DNA from: Caulobacterales bacterium RIFCSPHIGHO2_01_FULL_70_19
Lineage (GTDB): Bacteria; Pseudomonadota; Alphaproteobacteria; Caulobacterales; Caulobacteraceae
NCBI GenBank assembly: GCA_001794825.1
Contig: MGLK01000003.1
Location: 53,429 to 117,428 of the forward strand
Direction of reading: 5' to 3'
Length of the DNA: 64,000 bases
Shown here: positions 22,630-32,532 of the stretch, piece after piece
Numbering within the stretch: the stretch's first letter is position 1
Layout of the letters: every line of letters begins with the position of its first letter
Notes under the pieces: generated by a model
Told to the model about the DNA's origin: nothing
Seen by the model: only the letters and a program-made list of their open reading frames with translations
Database searches by the model: none
Position numbers and translations under genes: made by a program

Positions 22630-24419
22630 CGGTCCCGGGACCCGCAGACCACGGCTATCTGATCCTTGACCGGAGCGCCCTGGGCGAGGCGCACCGCGCG
22701 CCGGTCGAAGCCGCGGTCGAGGATCTGGTGCGTCAGGGATGGCGCGCCTCGCACGCGGTCGAGCACCTTCAGATCCTGCTCGGTCCACGCTCGCGTCTCA
22801 AGGTCCGCCAGGTCGGCCGCCGTCATTTCCTGATCGGCGACTGGCGCGGGCCCAGGCCGCTGTCGACCCTTGTGGCCGCCAACAGCCGACCCGCGGACCT
22901 GGCCCGGGCGGTCGTCGGCGCCGGCTGGGGGCGCTACATCCTCGCCTGGCGCGATGACGAGGGCCGTCTCGCCCTGCTGCGCGATCCCACCGGGGCCGTC
23001 GACTGCGTCTGGTGGCGCCATGGCGGAGCCGTGCTGGCCGTGGCGGAGCCGCCGCGCCAGCTGGATCCTGTCCTGCCGGCGGACCTGGCCATCGACTGGA
23101 CCGTGCTGCGCGAAATCGCCGAGGCGCCCGAACTGCTCGGGGACCGCCTGGCGCTGACGGGGCTGGCCGCGGTCAATCCCGGGACGCTCGCCCTGATCTC
23201 AGGGGACCAGGCCTCCATACCGGTGTGGCGGCCCTCGACCTTCTGCCGGTCGGGCGCCGGGTGGGACGAAAGCCCCGGCAGCCTGGCCGGGGTGGTGGAC
23301 GGAACGGTCGCCGACCTGGTCGATCCGCACCGCCGGATCGTGGCCGAACTCTCCGGCGGACTGGATTCGGCCATCGTCGCCGGCAGTCTGGCCGCGACCG
23401 GCCGGGCCGGGCGGGCCCGGTTCCTCAACTTCCATGGCGACTGGCGCGAAGGCGACGAGCGGCCTTGGGCCGAGGCGGTCGCCGACAGGCTGGAACTCGA
23501 CCTCGCCACCGTCCGCAAGCCGGTCGAGGCCGTCACCCTGCGCCAGCTGCGCCCCCTCGGCGAAAGCGTGCGTCCGGCGCTCCAGGGCGTCGATGTCACC
23601 TATGACGGCGAGGTCGCCGCGCGCCTGCGCCGGGGCCGGGCCACGGCTCTGGTGACCGGGCAGGGCGGAGACGCGGTCTTCTTCCAGGCCCCCGATCCCG
23701 CGGTGGCGGCCGACCGGTTCCGGCGCGAGGGACCGCCCGGCCTGTCGCCGGCCTTTCTCGCGGCGGTCGGGCGCTGGACGCGGCATTCGGCCTGGACGGT
23801 GCTCGGCTGCGCCCTGGGACTGCGCGCCCCCAGACCCCGGCCCGCGTCCGGGCGGCGGCATCCGTGGTTGGAGGACCTCGAGGATCTGCCACCGGCCAAG
23901 ACCGGACAGCTGCGCCAGTTCGTCAACGCCCAGCTGTTCTGGGGCGACTGCCTGCGCGCCCGCGCCGGGGATTTGCTCCATCCCCTGCTGAGCCAGCCGG
24001 TGGTTGAGCATTGCCTCGCCATCCCCGCCGACCGGCTGATCGCGGGCGTGCGCGATCGCGGTCTGGCGCGTCAGGCCTTCGCCGACCGCCTGCCGCCCAT
24101 GCTGATCAAGCGTCGCAACAAGGGCGATCTCAGCTGCTTCTACGGTCATGTCACCCGCGCCAGTCTCGCGACCCTGAGGCCGCTGCTGCTCAACGGGCTT
24201 CAGGTCGACCAGGGTCTGTTGGACGGCAAGGCCCTGGAGCGGGACCTGGCGGAGGATCGGCTGATCGTCGGGCCGGGCTACAACCGGTTGCTGGTCGGGG
24301 CCGTGCTGGAGGTCTGGGCGCAGCACTGGGAGGGACGGATCGCCGACATCCGGCGGCACGGATCGCGGCTAAGCCCGGCGAGGATGGGGAGTGGAGGCGG
24401 CGCAGACTGGCCGGGTTGA
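22626..24419 (+). CDS. Lasso peptide cyclase C protein (asparagine synthase-related)
   Basis: VAELSGGLDSAIVAGSL ATP-pyrophosphatase loop; TGQGGDAVF; ATGA overlap with B gene; C-term LATLRPLLLNGLQVDQGLLDGKALERDLAEDRL. Confidence 0.9.
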   Translation: MTVPGPADHGYLILDRSALGEAHRAPVEAAVEDLVRQGWRASHAVEHLQILLGPRSRLKVRQVGRRHFLIGDWRGPRPLSTLVAANSRPADLARAVVGAGWGRYILAWRDDEGRLALLRDPTGAVDCVWWRHGGAVLAVAEPPRQLDPVLPADLAIDWTVLREIAEAPELLGDRLALTGLAAVNPGTLALISGDQASIPVWRPSTFCRSGAGWDESPGSLAGVVDGTVADLVDPHRRIVAELSGGLDSAIVAGSLAATGRAGRARFLNFHGDWREGDERPWAEAVADRLELDLATVRKPVEAVTLRQLRPLGESVRPALQGVDVTYDGEVAARLRRGRATALVTGQGGDAVFFQAPDPAVAADRFRREGPPGLSPAFLAAVGRWTRHSAWTVLGCALGLRAPRPRPASGRRHPWLEDLEDLPPAKTGQLRQFVNAQLFWGDCLRARAGDLLHPLLSQPVVEHCLAIPADRLIAGVRDRGLARQAFADRLPPMLIKRRNKGDLSCFYGHVTRASLATLRPLLLNGLQVDQGLLDGKALERDLAEDRLIVGPGYNRLLVGAVLEVWAQHWEGRIADIRRHGSRLSPARMGSGGGADWPG

Positions 24420-24576
24420 CGGCCGCCTCGACGGCTCCACTGGGCAGCGATGCAGCCGCACGACTCGGCTTGATCATGACCCCGCGACAGTCGTCGCTGA
24501 AAATCGGATCTGGAAATGGAACGGTTGGGTATCCGTCCACGTTTCCAGTCAGTTCATAGTGAACGTCCTTCCTCCC

Positions 24577-24607
24577 GGACCGGCACGGTTGACGATCGTG
24601 CCGGTCC
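24577..24607. terminator. Strong hairpin downstream of lasso C (terminator or processing/attenuation element)
   Basis: ggaccggcacg-gttgacgat-cgtgccggtcc: perfect 11-bp stem, 9-nt loop; no downstream T-tract. Confidence 0.5.
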
Positions 24608-24634
24608 ACCCCCACTTCAGCCATCAGGCGAACC

Positions 24635-25174
24635 ATGATCAGAGCGCGACAATCGATGGTCGTCATCCTGTCAGCTGGAGCGCTGGCGGCGTGCAACGGC
24701 GGGCAATCTCTGGACCGCGGGGTAGAGACGTTCGGCGAAGGGGTGGGGGACGCTGCGGCGACGCCTCTGGAGGATCTGAACATCCGGCCCGCGGAAATCC
24801 CGGCGGTGCTGATCCAGGCCGCTGAGCGGCCTTATGACCTGGCCGGCCTTGGCCGTTGCAACGCCATATCGGCCGAGGTCATCCGCCTGGACGAGGCGCT
24901 TGGACCTGATCTCGACGATCCGGCGCGGGTTCAGGCCGATCAAAGGGATGATGTGGCGGCAGAAGCGGCGCTCGATGTCGTTCGAGACACCGTAACGGAC
25001 TTCATTCCCATGCGGAGTTGGGTGCGTCGTCTGACCGGTGCCGAGCAGCATAGCCAGCGCGTCCAGCAATCCATCCGGGCCGGGCTCGTGCGGCGATCCT
25101 TCCTGAAGGGCGTCGGCCTGCAAAGACACTGCCGGCCGCCCGCCGCTCCGCTTGACGTTCGCCCTCTCAGGTAG
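24635..25174 (+). CDS. Putative lipoprotein of unknown function
   Basis: Lipobox-like LSAGALAACNGG; AERPYDLAGLGRCNAISAEVIRLDEALGPDLDD; continuous ORF; C-terminal sequence repeated in decayed form at ~35.9 kb. Confidence 0.75.
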   Translation: MIRARQSMVVILSAGALAACNGGQSLDRGVETFGEGVGDAAATPLEDLNIRPAEIPAVLIQAAERPYDLAGLGRCNAISAEVIRLDEALGPDLDDPARVQADQRDDVAAEAALDVVRDTVTDFIPMRSWVRRLTGAEQHSQRVQQSIRAGLVRRSFLKGVGLQRHCRPPAAPLDVRPLR

Positions 25175-25252
25175 CTTCATCGGACGCTCCCGAGCGCCGA
25201 ACGATCCATCGGGTCATCCTGTTTCCGACTGGGGGTGTGGGGCGGCGCCTCA

Positions 25253-25440
25253 CCGAAGTCGGTCGGTCATCACAATCCCAGCCGTGTCGATCTCCTGATT
25301 TCGACCATGCCCCAGGGGCTGTCGACAGGACAGACGCTCCCCTGCACCCGATTCCGACGTCCCGGAGACTCCCGGTCAAGGCCCACGGCGGTTCGCACGA
25401 CGTTCCGCGCGCCCAGCGGAAGCCGGGACAGAACACCTGG
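25253..25440 (-). pseudogene. Decayed 3'-part copy of the PagL-like gene at 36898-37479
   Basis: By-eye nucleotide alignment, e.g. ggtcatcacaatcccagccgtgtcgatctcctga versus ggtcatcaccaggccggcggtgtcgatcccctgg, and gacgtcccggagactcccggtcaaggccc versus gacgtccccggagacttcccagtcaagcccc. Confidence 0.7.
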
Positions 25441-25667
25441 GGCACGGTCCCCACCCGGTTAAGCGCGACGTCCAGGCTCCGTATCAGGGTCTTCGGTTAT
25501 CCCTGTTCGACAGCGCCTTCAGTCCCGTCAGGTCCGTGTTACGGAAGATCGTCGGGGCGTCCGCGACCGCCGCGGACCCTTTGCAGGCCTTCAGAAAGGA
25601 CCTGTTCTGATGTTCATCATGACTTAGTCGTTCGCCGCCATCATGGCCCTGTGAAGGGAGACATCTT

Positions 25668-27446
25668 GTGGCTGCGTCAGATGTGACCGAGCTGGAGACA
25701 CGGCCGATCGGCCCGGTGACTCGCCGGATGCTCGCTGTCGTGGCCGCGGGCCATTTGCGCTACTGGATCATCGGCAGCTGGGCGGTCGCGCTGGTCACCG
25801 CCGTGCCCTGGTCGACAGCGCTGATCTGGTATGGGATCACGACCGCTCTGGGATTGCTGCGCAGCCTGGTGGACAGACCCGTCGGCGGCGCGCCCCGGCT
25901 GCGCCTGCCTGTGGCGACGGTGTCCTGTATCGCCTGGGCCGTGGCGCCCTTGCTGGTCTGGTTCAGTGACGCGACCCATGGCGAGGCGCTCGCCATCGGT
26001 TTGCTGTGCGCGGGGTTCACCCTTGTGTTCACCCAGATGCGCGCCTCGCCGAAGGAGGCGCTCATCGTCTCCTCGCCGTACAGTCTGGTGGTCTTGCTGA
26101 TCATTCTCAGCCTCTGGGGGCAGCCGGGCTTCTGGCAGCTGATGGCCGTCGTACCGGTCCTCGGGCTGGCGATGGTGATCAAGCTGATGATCACTCTGAT
26201 GAAGGACAACGAGATCGCCGCCGTCGTCGGACGCCAGCGGGAACTGATCGCCGATCTCAAGCAGGCCCGGGATCAGGCCCAGGCCGCAAACGAGGCCAAG
26301 TCGAGCTTTCTCGGAATCATCTCGCACGAGTTACGCACGCCCATGAACGGGGTGCTCGGCGCCGCCCAGTTGCTCGAGGCGCGGCCGATCGGCGAGGTCG
26401 AGCGGAGTTATGTCTCCATGATCCGCACCAGCGGCGAAGGGTTGCTGGCGTTGCTCAACGACATCCTGGACGTGACCAAGATGGAGGCGGGGCGTCTTGA
26501 CCTCAGAGTGCGATCCACGCCGACGACCGAGGTGTGGGAACAGGCGGTCAGGATCTGCCGGGCCCAGGCCGAGGCCCGGGATCTGGCCCTTGACGTGGAC
26601 GTTCGGGGCGACATTCCGCACAGCGTCGTCACCGATCCCCTCCGCATCGGACAGATCCTGACCAACCTGCTCGGCAATGCGGTCAAATTCACGGATGTCG
26701 GAACGGTGCGCCTGACCATCACCGGCGAGCGGCTCGCTCATGAGGAGGTGCGACTGAGCTTCGCCGTCACCGACACCGGGCCGGGCATCAGCGAGGCCGA
26801 TCAGGCCCGCCTGTTCCAGCCCTTCACCCAGGTCGACACCTCCAGCACCCGCCGGGCGAGCGGGACGGGCCTGGGGCTGGCGATTTCACGCCGGCTGGCG
26901 CACATGCTGGCCGGCGAGATCACCGTCGCCTCCAGACCGGGCGAAGGGGCGACGTTCACCTTCGGCGCGCTGTTCCCGGTCGAGGCCTGGACGGGATCGA
27001 ACACGCCTGAAATGGCGGCCGCTCATTCCGAAGAGCTCGTCGCCCGCCGGGTGTTGGTCGTCGAAGACCATCCGGTCAACCGGCTGATCTTGAGCACCTG
27101 GCTGACAGGTCAGGGGCACAGCGTGTTTACGGCCGAGAACGGCGAGATCGCGCTGGAGATGGCGGCGAAGCAGGCGTTCGACGTCATCGTCATGGACGTG
27201 AACATGCCGGTGATGGACGGCCTGACGGCGACGCGCAGAATTCGCGGCGAGGCTGGACCGAACCGGGACACGCCCATCGTCATCCTTTCGGCCTCGGCGC
27301 GACCGGAGGATCTGGAGCACGGCTGGGCTGCGGGAGCCGACAGCTATGTGGTCAAACCGGTCGATTTCGCCAGATTATCCCACGTGCTGAGCCAGGCCGG
27401 GGACGGACGAGACGCCCTGAGGCGCGGCGCCAATCAGGCCGCTTGA
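25668..27446 (+). CDS. Hybrid sensor histidine kinase (TM region, HisKA, HATPase, receiver)
   Basis: FLGIISHELRTPMNGVLGAAQLL; TNLLGNAVKFTDVG; GTGLGLAISRRL; receiver VLVVEDHPVNRL...DVIVMDVNMPVMDGLTATRRIRG. Confidence 0.93.
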   Translation: MAASDVTELETRPIGPVTRRMLAVVAAGHLRYWIIGSWAVALVTAVPWSTALIWYGITTALGLLRSLVDRPVGGAPRLRLPVATVSCIAWAVAPLLVWFSDATHGEALAIGLLCAGFTLVFTQMRASPKEALIVSSPYSLVVLLIILSLWGQPGFWQLMAVVPVLGLAMVIKLMITLMKDNEIAAVVGRQRELIADLKQARDQAQAANEAKSSFLGIISHELRTPMNGVLGAAQLLEARPIGEVERSYVSMIRTSGEGLLALLNDILDVTKMEAGRLDLRVRSTPTTEVWEQAVRICRAQAEARDLALDVDVRGDIPHSVVTDPLRIGQILTNLLGNAVKFTDVGTVRLTITGERLAHEEVRLSFAVTDTGPGISEADQARLFQPFTQVDTSSTRRASGTGLGLAISRRLAHMLAGEITVASRPGEGATFTFGALFPVEAWTGSNTPEMAAAHSEELVARRVLVVEDHPVNRLILSTWLTGQGHSVFTAENGEIALEMAAKQAFDVIVMDVNMPVMDGLTATRRIRGEAGPNRDTPIVILSASARPEDLEHGWAAGADSYVVKPVDFARLSHVLSQAGDGRDALRRGANQAA

Positions 27447-27563
27447 CGAGAGTCGCCTGTTCGACGGCGCGCAGCCCGGACGGCAACGCTTGTGGCGGCC
27501 AGGCTCGGAGCATAGGGCCGACGGGCCCCACCTTGGCTCCCGTGCGGTCGGCGGACAGATCGT

Positions 27564-27800
27564 GAGTATGGACGGCAGCGTCACGACCACGCACGCCGTC
27601 CGAGCTGCGATGCAGCGATCGAAGGCGCCGCTCAAAAGCTGGGGCGTGGCATGGCCTCAACCCCCAGGACCGTCGCCAAATAGCGCAGGCGGGCCCTCGT
27701 CCATGACGCGCCGATGGGGCCGAAGACGGTCCGGTGGATCCTTCTGACGCCGGCGGAAGGGGCGATCGTCGCCGCCTGCCTCGACGCCACAACTTCGCCG
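27564..27800 (+). pseudogene. Fragment of an IS481-like transposase N-terminal HTH
   Basis: Frameshifted translation TTTHAVRAAMQRSKAPLKS + NPRTVAK*RRRALVHDAPMGPKTVRWILLTPAEGAIVAA, resembling the start of IS481-family transposases. Confidence 0.55.
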
Positions 27801-27813
27801 AAGGGCACAAGAC

Positions 27814-29280
27814 CTACGTGGCCTCAGGCCCTGCCTCGGGACCGGACACCTGGCCCCAGCCCCCCGCCAGCGCCTTGAACAGGGAGATCTGATAGGTCGT
27901 CACCAGGGCGTCAGAGGCGGCCAGCTGGGCATCGGCGGCGGCCAGGGTCCGCTCGGCGTCGAGCACCGTCAGGAAGCTGTCGGCGCCCGCGTCGAAGCGC
28001 AGGCGCGACAGCCGGGCGGCCGTGGCGGCCTCGTCCCGCGCGGCCTGCAGCGCCGCACGGCGGTCGAGCTCGTTGGCGTAATTGGCCAGCGCCGTCTCCG
28101 TCTCCTGCAGCGCGACCAGCACGGTCTGGTCGAAGCGCGCCAGCGCCGCCTCGGAGGCCGCGTCCGCCTGTTCGATCCGCGCCCGGGCGGCGAAGACGTT
28201 GGGGAAGGACCAGCTGATCAGCGGGCCGACGCTGAAGCGGAAGTTCTCGCTGTCGCCCAGCCCGCCGGCGTCCAGGGCCGTGGCCCCGAGGCCGCCGCCG
28301 AGCGTGATGCGCGGAAACAGGTCGGCCGTCGCCACATTGACCCGCGCGGTGGCGGCGGCGAGTTCTCGCTCGGCCCGGCGCACATCGGGGCGACGGGCCA
28401 GCAGTCGGGCCCCGTCGCCGATGGGGACGGGCTGCGTCAGCTGGGGCGGCCGGGCGCAGCTCCGCGCCGCCTCGCTGCTCTCCGCCGGCGTGCGGCCCGT
28501 CAGGGTGGCGAGGCGGAACAGGGCGCCGTCTCGCTCGGCGCGCAGCGGCGGCAGGGACGCACGGGTGGTCTCCAGCGCCGAGCGGGCGCGGGCGACGTCC
28601 AGGCCGTTGCCGGACCCGGCGTCCAGAAGCGTCCGGGTCAGCTCCATCGTCCGGGTCTGCAGGTCGACGGTGCGCTGCGCCACATCGAGGCGGGCGTTGG
28701 CCGAGCAGGCGTCGGCGTAGGCGCGGGCGGTCTCGGCGGCGACGCTGACGCGGACCACGTCGAGGGCGGCCGCGGCCGCATCGGCGTCGGCGCGGGCGGC
28801 GCGGATGACCGAGCCGACGCGGCCGAACAGATCGACCTCATAGGCGACGTCGAGGCCGACGTCATAGGTGTCCGTCTCGGGCGCTTCCGTCCCGGGCGGG
28901 AGACCGGGGATGGTCGCAGCCGAGGGCCGGCCGGTGCTGTAGGCGGCGCTGGTCGTGGTTCCGGGCAGGCGGGCGGTGCGCGCCTCGCCCAGCGCCGCGC
29001 GGACCCGGCGCAGGTTGGCGGCCGCCGCCTCGAGATCATTGTTGTTGGCCAGCGCCTCGGCGACCAGCGCGTCCAGCGCCGGGTCCTGGTAAAGCCGCCA
29101 CCAGTCGTCCCGCGCCGCTTCGGCGGAAACGGCGGGGGTGACTGCACCGATGAAGGCGCCCGATGCGGAGGGGGGAAGGGCCGCGTCGGGCGCCTTCGGC
29201 CCGACCGCGCATGACGCCAGGATCAGACTGGCGCCGGCGGTCGCGGTCAGGAACCGGAGAGAGGGACGTGGGGTCATCAT
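27814..29280 (-). CDS. RND efflux outer-membrane lipoprotein (NodT/OprM-like)
   Basis: Lipobox SLILASCAVGP; WWRLYQDPALDALVAEALANNNDLEAAAANLRRVRA; LLARRPDVRRAERELAAATARVNVA. Confidence 0.94.
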   Translation of the reverse strand: MMTPRPSLRFLTATAGASLILASCAVGPKAPDAALPPSASGAFIGAVTPAVSAEAARDDWWRLYQDPALDALVAEALANNNDLEAAAANLRRVRAALGEARTARLPGTTTSAAYSTGRPSAATIPGLPPGTEAPETDTYDVGLDVAYEVDLFGRVGSVIRAARADADAAAAALDVVRVSVAAETARAYADACSANARLDVAQRTVDLQTRTMELTRTLLDAGSGNGLDVARARSALETTRASLPPLRAERDGALFRLATLTGRTPAESSEAARSCARPPQLTQPVPIGDGARLLARRPDVRRAERELAAATARVNVATADLFPRITLGGGLGATALDAGGLGDSENFRFSVGPLISWSFPNVFAARARIEQADAASEAALARFDQTVLVALQETETALANYANELDRRAALQAARDEAATAARLSRLRFDAGADSFLTVLDAERTLAAADAQLAASDALVTTYQISLFKALAGGWGQVSGPEAGPEAT

Positions 29281-32200
29281 GCGTCTCCCGCCTGCGGCGA
29301 GGCGGACTGGATTTCGGTGTGCGGGGGCATGCCTTCGGTGGTCGGGATCGTCCGCTCCTTTTCCGGGGCCCTGGGCATCTTCGAGGCGAGCCAGCGGCAT
29401 ACGACATAGAAGACCGGGGTGAAGATCAGGCCGAAGAAGGTGACGCCGATCATGCCCCAGACGACCGAGATGCCCAGCGACTGCCGCATCTCGGCGCCCG
29501 GTCCGCTGGCGATCGCCAGAGGTAGCACGCCGAAGATGAAGGCGAAGGAAGTCATGAGAATCGGGCGCAGCCGCTGCCGACCCGCCTGCACCGCCGCGTC
29601 AAAACGGTTGAGACCTTCCTCGTCCTCGGCCTGTTTGGCGAATTCGACGATAAGGATGGCGTTCTTGGCCGCGAGGCCGATCAGCACCACCAGTCCCGCC
29701 TGCACCAGGATGTTGTTGTCGAGGCCATTGACGTTGACCCCGATCAGGGCGGCCAGCACGCACATCGGCACGATCAGGATGACGGCGAGCGGCAGGGTGA
29801 GCGATTCATAGTTCGCCGCCAGCACCAGGAAGACGAACACCACCGCCAGCATGAAGACCAGGACGGCTGAACTGCCCGCCGCCTTCTCCTGCAGCGCCAA
29901 CTCGGTCCATTCGAAGTCAAAGCCGTCGGGCAGGGTTTCCGCAGCCATGGCCTCCATGATCGCCAGCGCCTCGCCCGATGACACGCCCGGCGCGGCCTGA
30001 CCTTGCAGCTCGGAGGCCGGGAACAGGTTGTAGCGGACCACGCGGGCAGGGCCGGAGTCGTTTCGCAGCGTGGCCACCGAACCGATGGGCACCATGTTTC
30101 CGGAGGCCGAGCGCACCTCCAGGTCGGCGATGTCAGCCAGGTCATCGCGATAGGCAGGCTCGGCCTGGGCGGTGACCCGGAAGGTTCGGCCCAGCAGGTT
30201 GAAGTCGTTGATGTAGTTGGAGCCGAGATAGGTGCCCAGGGTGCTGAACACATCCGCCGGCTGGACACCCATCATCAGGGCGCGCTCACGATCGACATCG
30301 GCCTCAACCCGCGGCGAGCCGGTGTTGTAGGTGGAAAACACCTGCTGCACCTGCTCCGGCGACTGCGCCGCTGCGCCCATCATAGCCATGGTGGCGCCTT
30401 CCAGCGCCTTATAGCCCGCGCCGGATCGGTCCTGGATCATCATCTTGAAGCCGCCGCCGGCGCCGAGGCCGGGCACGGCCGGGGGCGAGATCATGAAGAT
30501 GTTCGCTTCCTCGATCACGCCGGTGGCGCCGCTCAGGGCGCCGGCCAGCGCCGCCGCCTGCAACGCGGGCGTCTCGCGCTCGCTCCAGTCATCCAGCTTG
30601 ATGAACATGGTGGCCGCGTTCGAGGCGGCGGAGAAGCTGGAGCCGTCGAGGCCGGCCAGAGCCGTGACCTCGGTCACGCCTTCGGCTTTCCGGATGATGG
30701 CCACGGCTTCGTTCAGCGCCTCGGTGGTGCGCTCCAGCGAGGCGCCGGCGGGCAACTGGACCACGCCGATCAGCACGCCCTGGTCCTGATCCGGGATGAA
30801 GCCCCCTGGAGTGTCCATGAGGCGCCAGCCGGTCAGGCCCAAGAGACCCGCGTAAATGATCAGCATAATGCCGACGGTCCGCACGAGCCGCGCCGTCAGC
30901 CACCCGTAGCGGTCCGACAACCAATCGAAACCCTCGTTGAATCGGGCCCCGGCCGCGCCGAGGTAGTGGAACGCCGTGCCGATGGGTCCCTTCTTGCGAG
31001 CGGAGTGGTCGTGCGGCTTGTGCGGCTTGAGCAGCAGGGCCGCCAGCGCGGGCGACAGCGTGAGCGAAATCAGCAGCGAGATCAGCGTCGCCGAGGCGAT
31101 GGTTACGGCGAACTGACGGAAGAAAATGCCGGGAATGCCGGGGATGAAGGCCGTCGGCACGAACACGGAGGTCAGGACCAGTCCGATCGCCACGAGCGCG
31201 CCCGACACCTCCTTCATCGACCGGTGGGCGGCCTCCCGCGGCGTCAGGCCCTCGCGGATATAGCGCTCGACGTTCTCGACCACGATGATGGCGTCGTCGA
31301 CCACGATGCCGACCGCCAGCACCAGGGCGAAAAGGGACAGGGAGTTGATCGAATAGCCCAGGGCCAGTTGCACGGCGAAGGTGCCGACCAGGGCGACCGG
31401 GATGGCGAGCACCGGAATGATGGCGGCGCGCCAGGTCTGAAGGAAGACCAGAACGACAAGGGCGACCAGGATGACCGCCTCCATCACCGTGTGCTGCACC
31501 GCCTCGACCGAGGCCGCGACGTATTCGGTCGGGTTGTAGGGAATGGTGTAATTGACGCCGGGCGGGAAGTCGGCCGCGATGGCGTCCAGCTCGGCCAACA
31601 CCGCCTCCGCTGTCGACAAGGCATTGGCGCCCGGCTGCTGGACGACGGCCAGGGCGATCCCGGGCTTGCCGGTGAAGTAGGCGTTGATGCCGTAGTCCTG
31701 CGAGCCCAGTTCGACCCGCGCGACGTCACGGACGCGCGTCATGCGACCCTGGGCGTCGGTCTTCAGGACCACGTCGGCGAACTGCTCCGGATCCGTCAGG
31801 CGGCCCTGGACCTGCACCGGCAGCTGGAAGGCGGAGGCGTTGGTGGCGAATGGCGGTTGGCCGATCGCGCCGGCCGCGGCCTGGACGTTCTGCGACCGCA
31901 GGGCCGCCACGATTTCCGTCGCGGTCAGGTCGCGCGCGGCGGCCTTGGCCGGGTCGATCCAGATGCGCATGGAATAGTTGCCGCCGCCGAAAACCTGAAC
32001 CTCTCCCACGCCGTCGAGCCTCAGAATGCGGTCGCGGATGGTGGAGTTGGCGAAATTGCCCAGGTAGTTGACGTCGAGGCCGGGGTCGCTGGACGTCAGG
32101 GCCGCCAGCATCAGGAAGCCGGTGGACTGCTTGGTCACCGAGATTCCAGACTGGCGTACCTGCTCGGGCAGCCTCGGCTCGGCGCGGGCGACCCGGTTCT

Positions 32201-32528
32201 GGATCAGCACCTGGGCGGTGTCGAGGTCGGTGCCGGGCTCGAAGGCGACGGTCAGGCTCACGGCGCCGTCGGAGGTCGAGGACGAGGTCATGTACAGCAT
32301 GCCCTCGACGCCGTTGACCTCCTGCTCGATCGGCGCCGCCACGGTCTCGGCGAGCGTCTCCGCAGAGGCTCCCGCATAGGCCGTGCGGATGCTGATCGTG
32401 GGCGGCGCAATCTCCGGGTACTGCGCCAGCGGCAGGGCCGGATAGGCGAAGGCGCCGATCAGGGTGATGAAGACCGCGATGACGATCGCGAAGATCGGCC
32501 GGTCGATGAAGAAACGCGAGACATTCAT
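29277..32528 (-). CDS. RND efflux permease (HAE1/AcrB family)
   Basis: MNVSRFFIDRPIFAIVIAVFITLIGAFAYPALPLAQYPEIAPPTISI, ~1083 aa. Confidence 0.97.
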   Translation of the reverse strand: MNVSRFFIDRPIFAIVIAVFITLIGAFAYPALPLAQYPEIAPPTISIRTAYAGASAETLAETVAAPIEQEVNGVEGMLYMTSSSTSDGAVSLTVAFEPGTDLDTAQVLIQNRVARAEPRLPEQVRQSGISVTKQSTGFLMLAALTSSDPGLDVNYLGNFANSTIRDRILRLDGVGEVQVFGGGNYSMRIWIDPAKAAARDLTATEIVAALRSQNVQAAAGAIGQPPFATNASAFQLPVQVQGRLTDPEQFADVVLKTDAQGRMTRVRDVARVELGSQDYGINAYFTGKPGIALAVVQQPGANALSTAEAVLAELDAIAADFPPGVNYTIPYNPTEYVAASVEAVQHTVMEAVILVALVVLVFLQTWRAAIIPVLAIPVALVGTFAVQLALGYSINSLSLFALVLAVGIVVDDAIIVVENVERYIREGLTPREAAHRSMKEVSGALVAIGLVLTSVFVPTAFIPGIPGIFFRQFAVTIASATLISLLISLTLSPALAALLLKPHKPHDHSARKKGPIGTAFHYLGAAGARFNEGFDWLSDRYGWLTARLVRTVGIMLIIYAGLLGLTGWRLMDTPGGFIPDQDQGVLIGVVQLPAGASLERTTEALNEAVAIIRKAEGVTEVTALAGLDGSSFSAASNAATMFIKLDDWSERETPALQAAALAGALSGATGVIEEANIFMISPPAVPGLGAGGGFKMMIQDRSGAGYKALEGATMAMMGAAAQSPEQVQQVFSTYNTGSPRVEADVDRERALMMGVQPADVFSTLGTYLGSNYINDFNLLGRTFRVTAQAEPAYRDDLADIADLEVRSASGNMVPIGSVATLRNDSGPARVVRYNLFPASELQGQAAPGVSSGEALAIMEAMAAETLPDGFDFEWTELALQEKAAGSSAVLVFMLAVVFVFLVLAANYESLTLPLAVILIVPMCVLAALIGVNVNGLDNNILVQAGLVVLIGLAAKNAILIVEFAKQAEDEEGLNRFDAAVQAGRQRLRPILMTSFAFIFGVLPLAIASGPGAEMRQSLGISVVWGMIGVTFFGLIFTPVFYVVCRWLASKMPRAPEKERTIPTTEGMPPHTEIQSASPQAGDA

Positions 32529-32532
32529 CGGC

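Noticed and set aside
24476-24559. Possible lasso precursor tail MTPRQSSLKIGSGNGTVGYPSTFPVSS just after lasso C
   Set aside because: No Asp/Glu at positions 7-9 after a Gly start and no Thr at -2; overlaps no clear RBS-led leader.
24420-24783. Reverse-strand GYPTVPFPDPIFSDD within an ORF between C and the lipoprotein (Gly1/Asp9 spacing)
   Set aside because: Ring spacing fits by chance, but there is no Thr at -2, the ORF continues far beyond the 'core', and it is antisense to the cluster.
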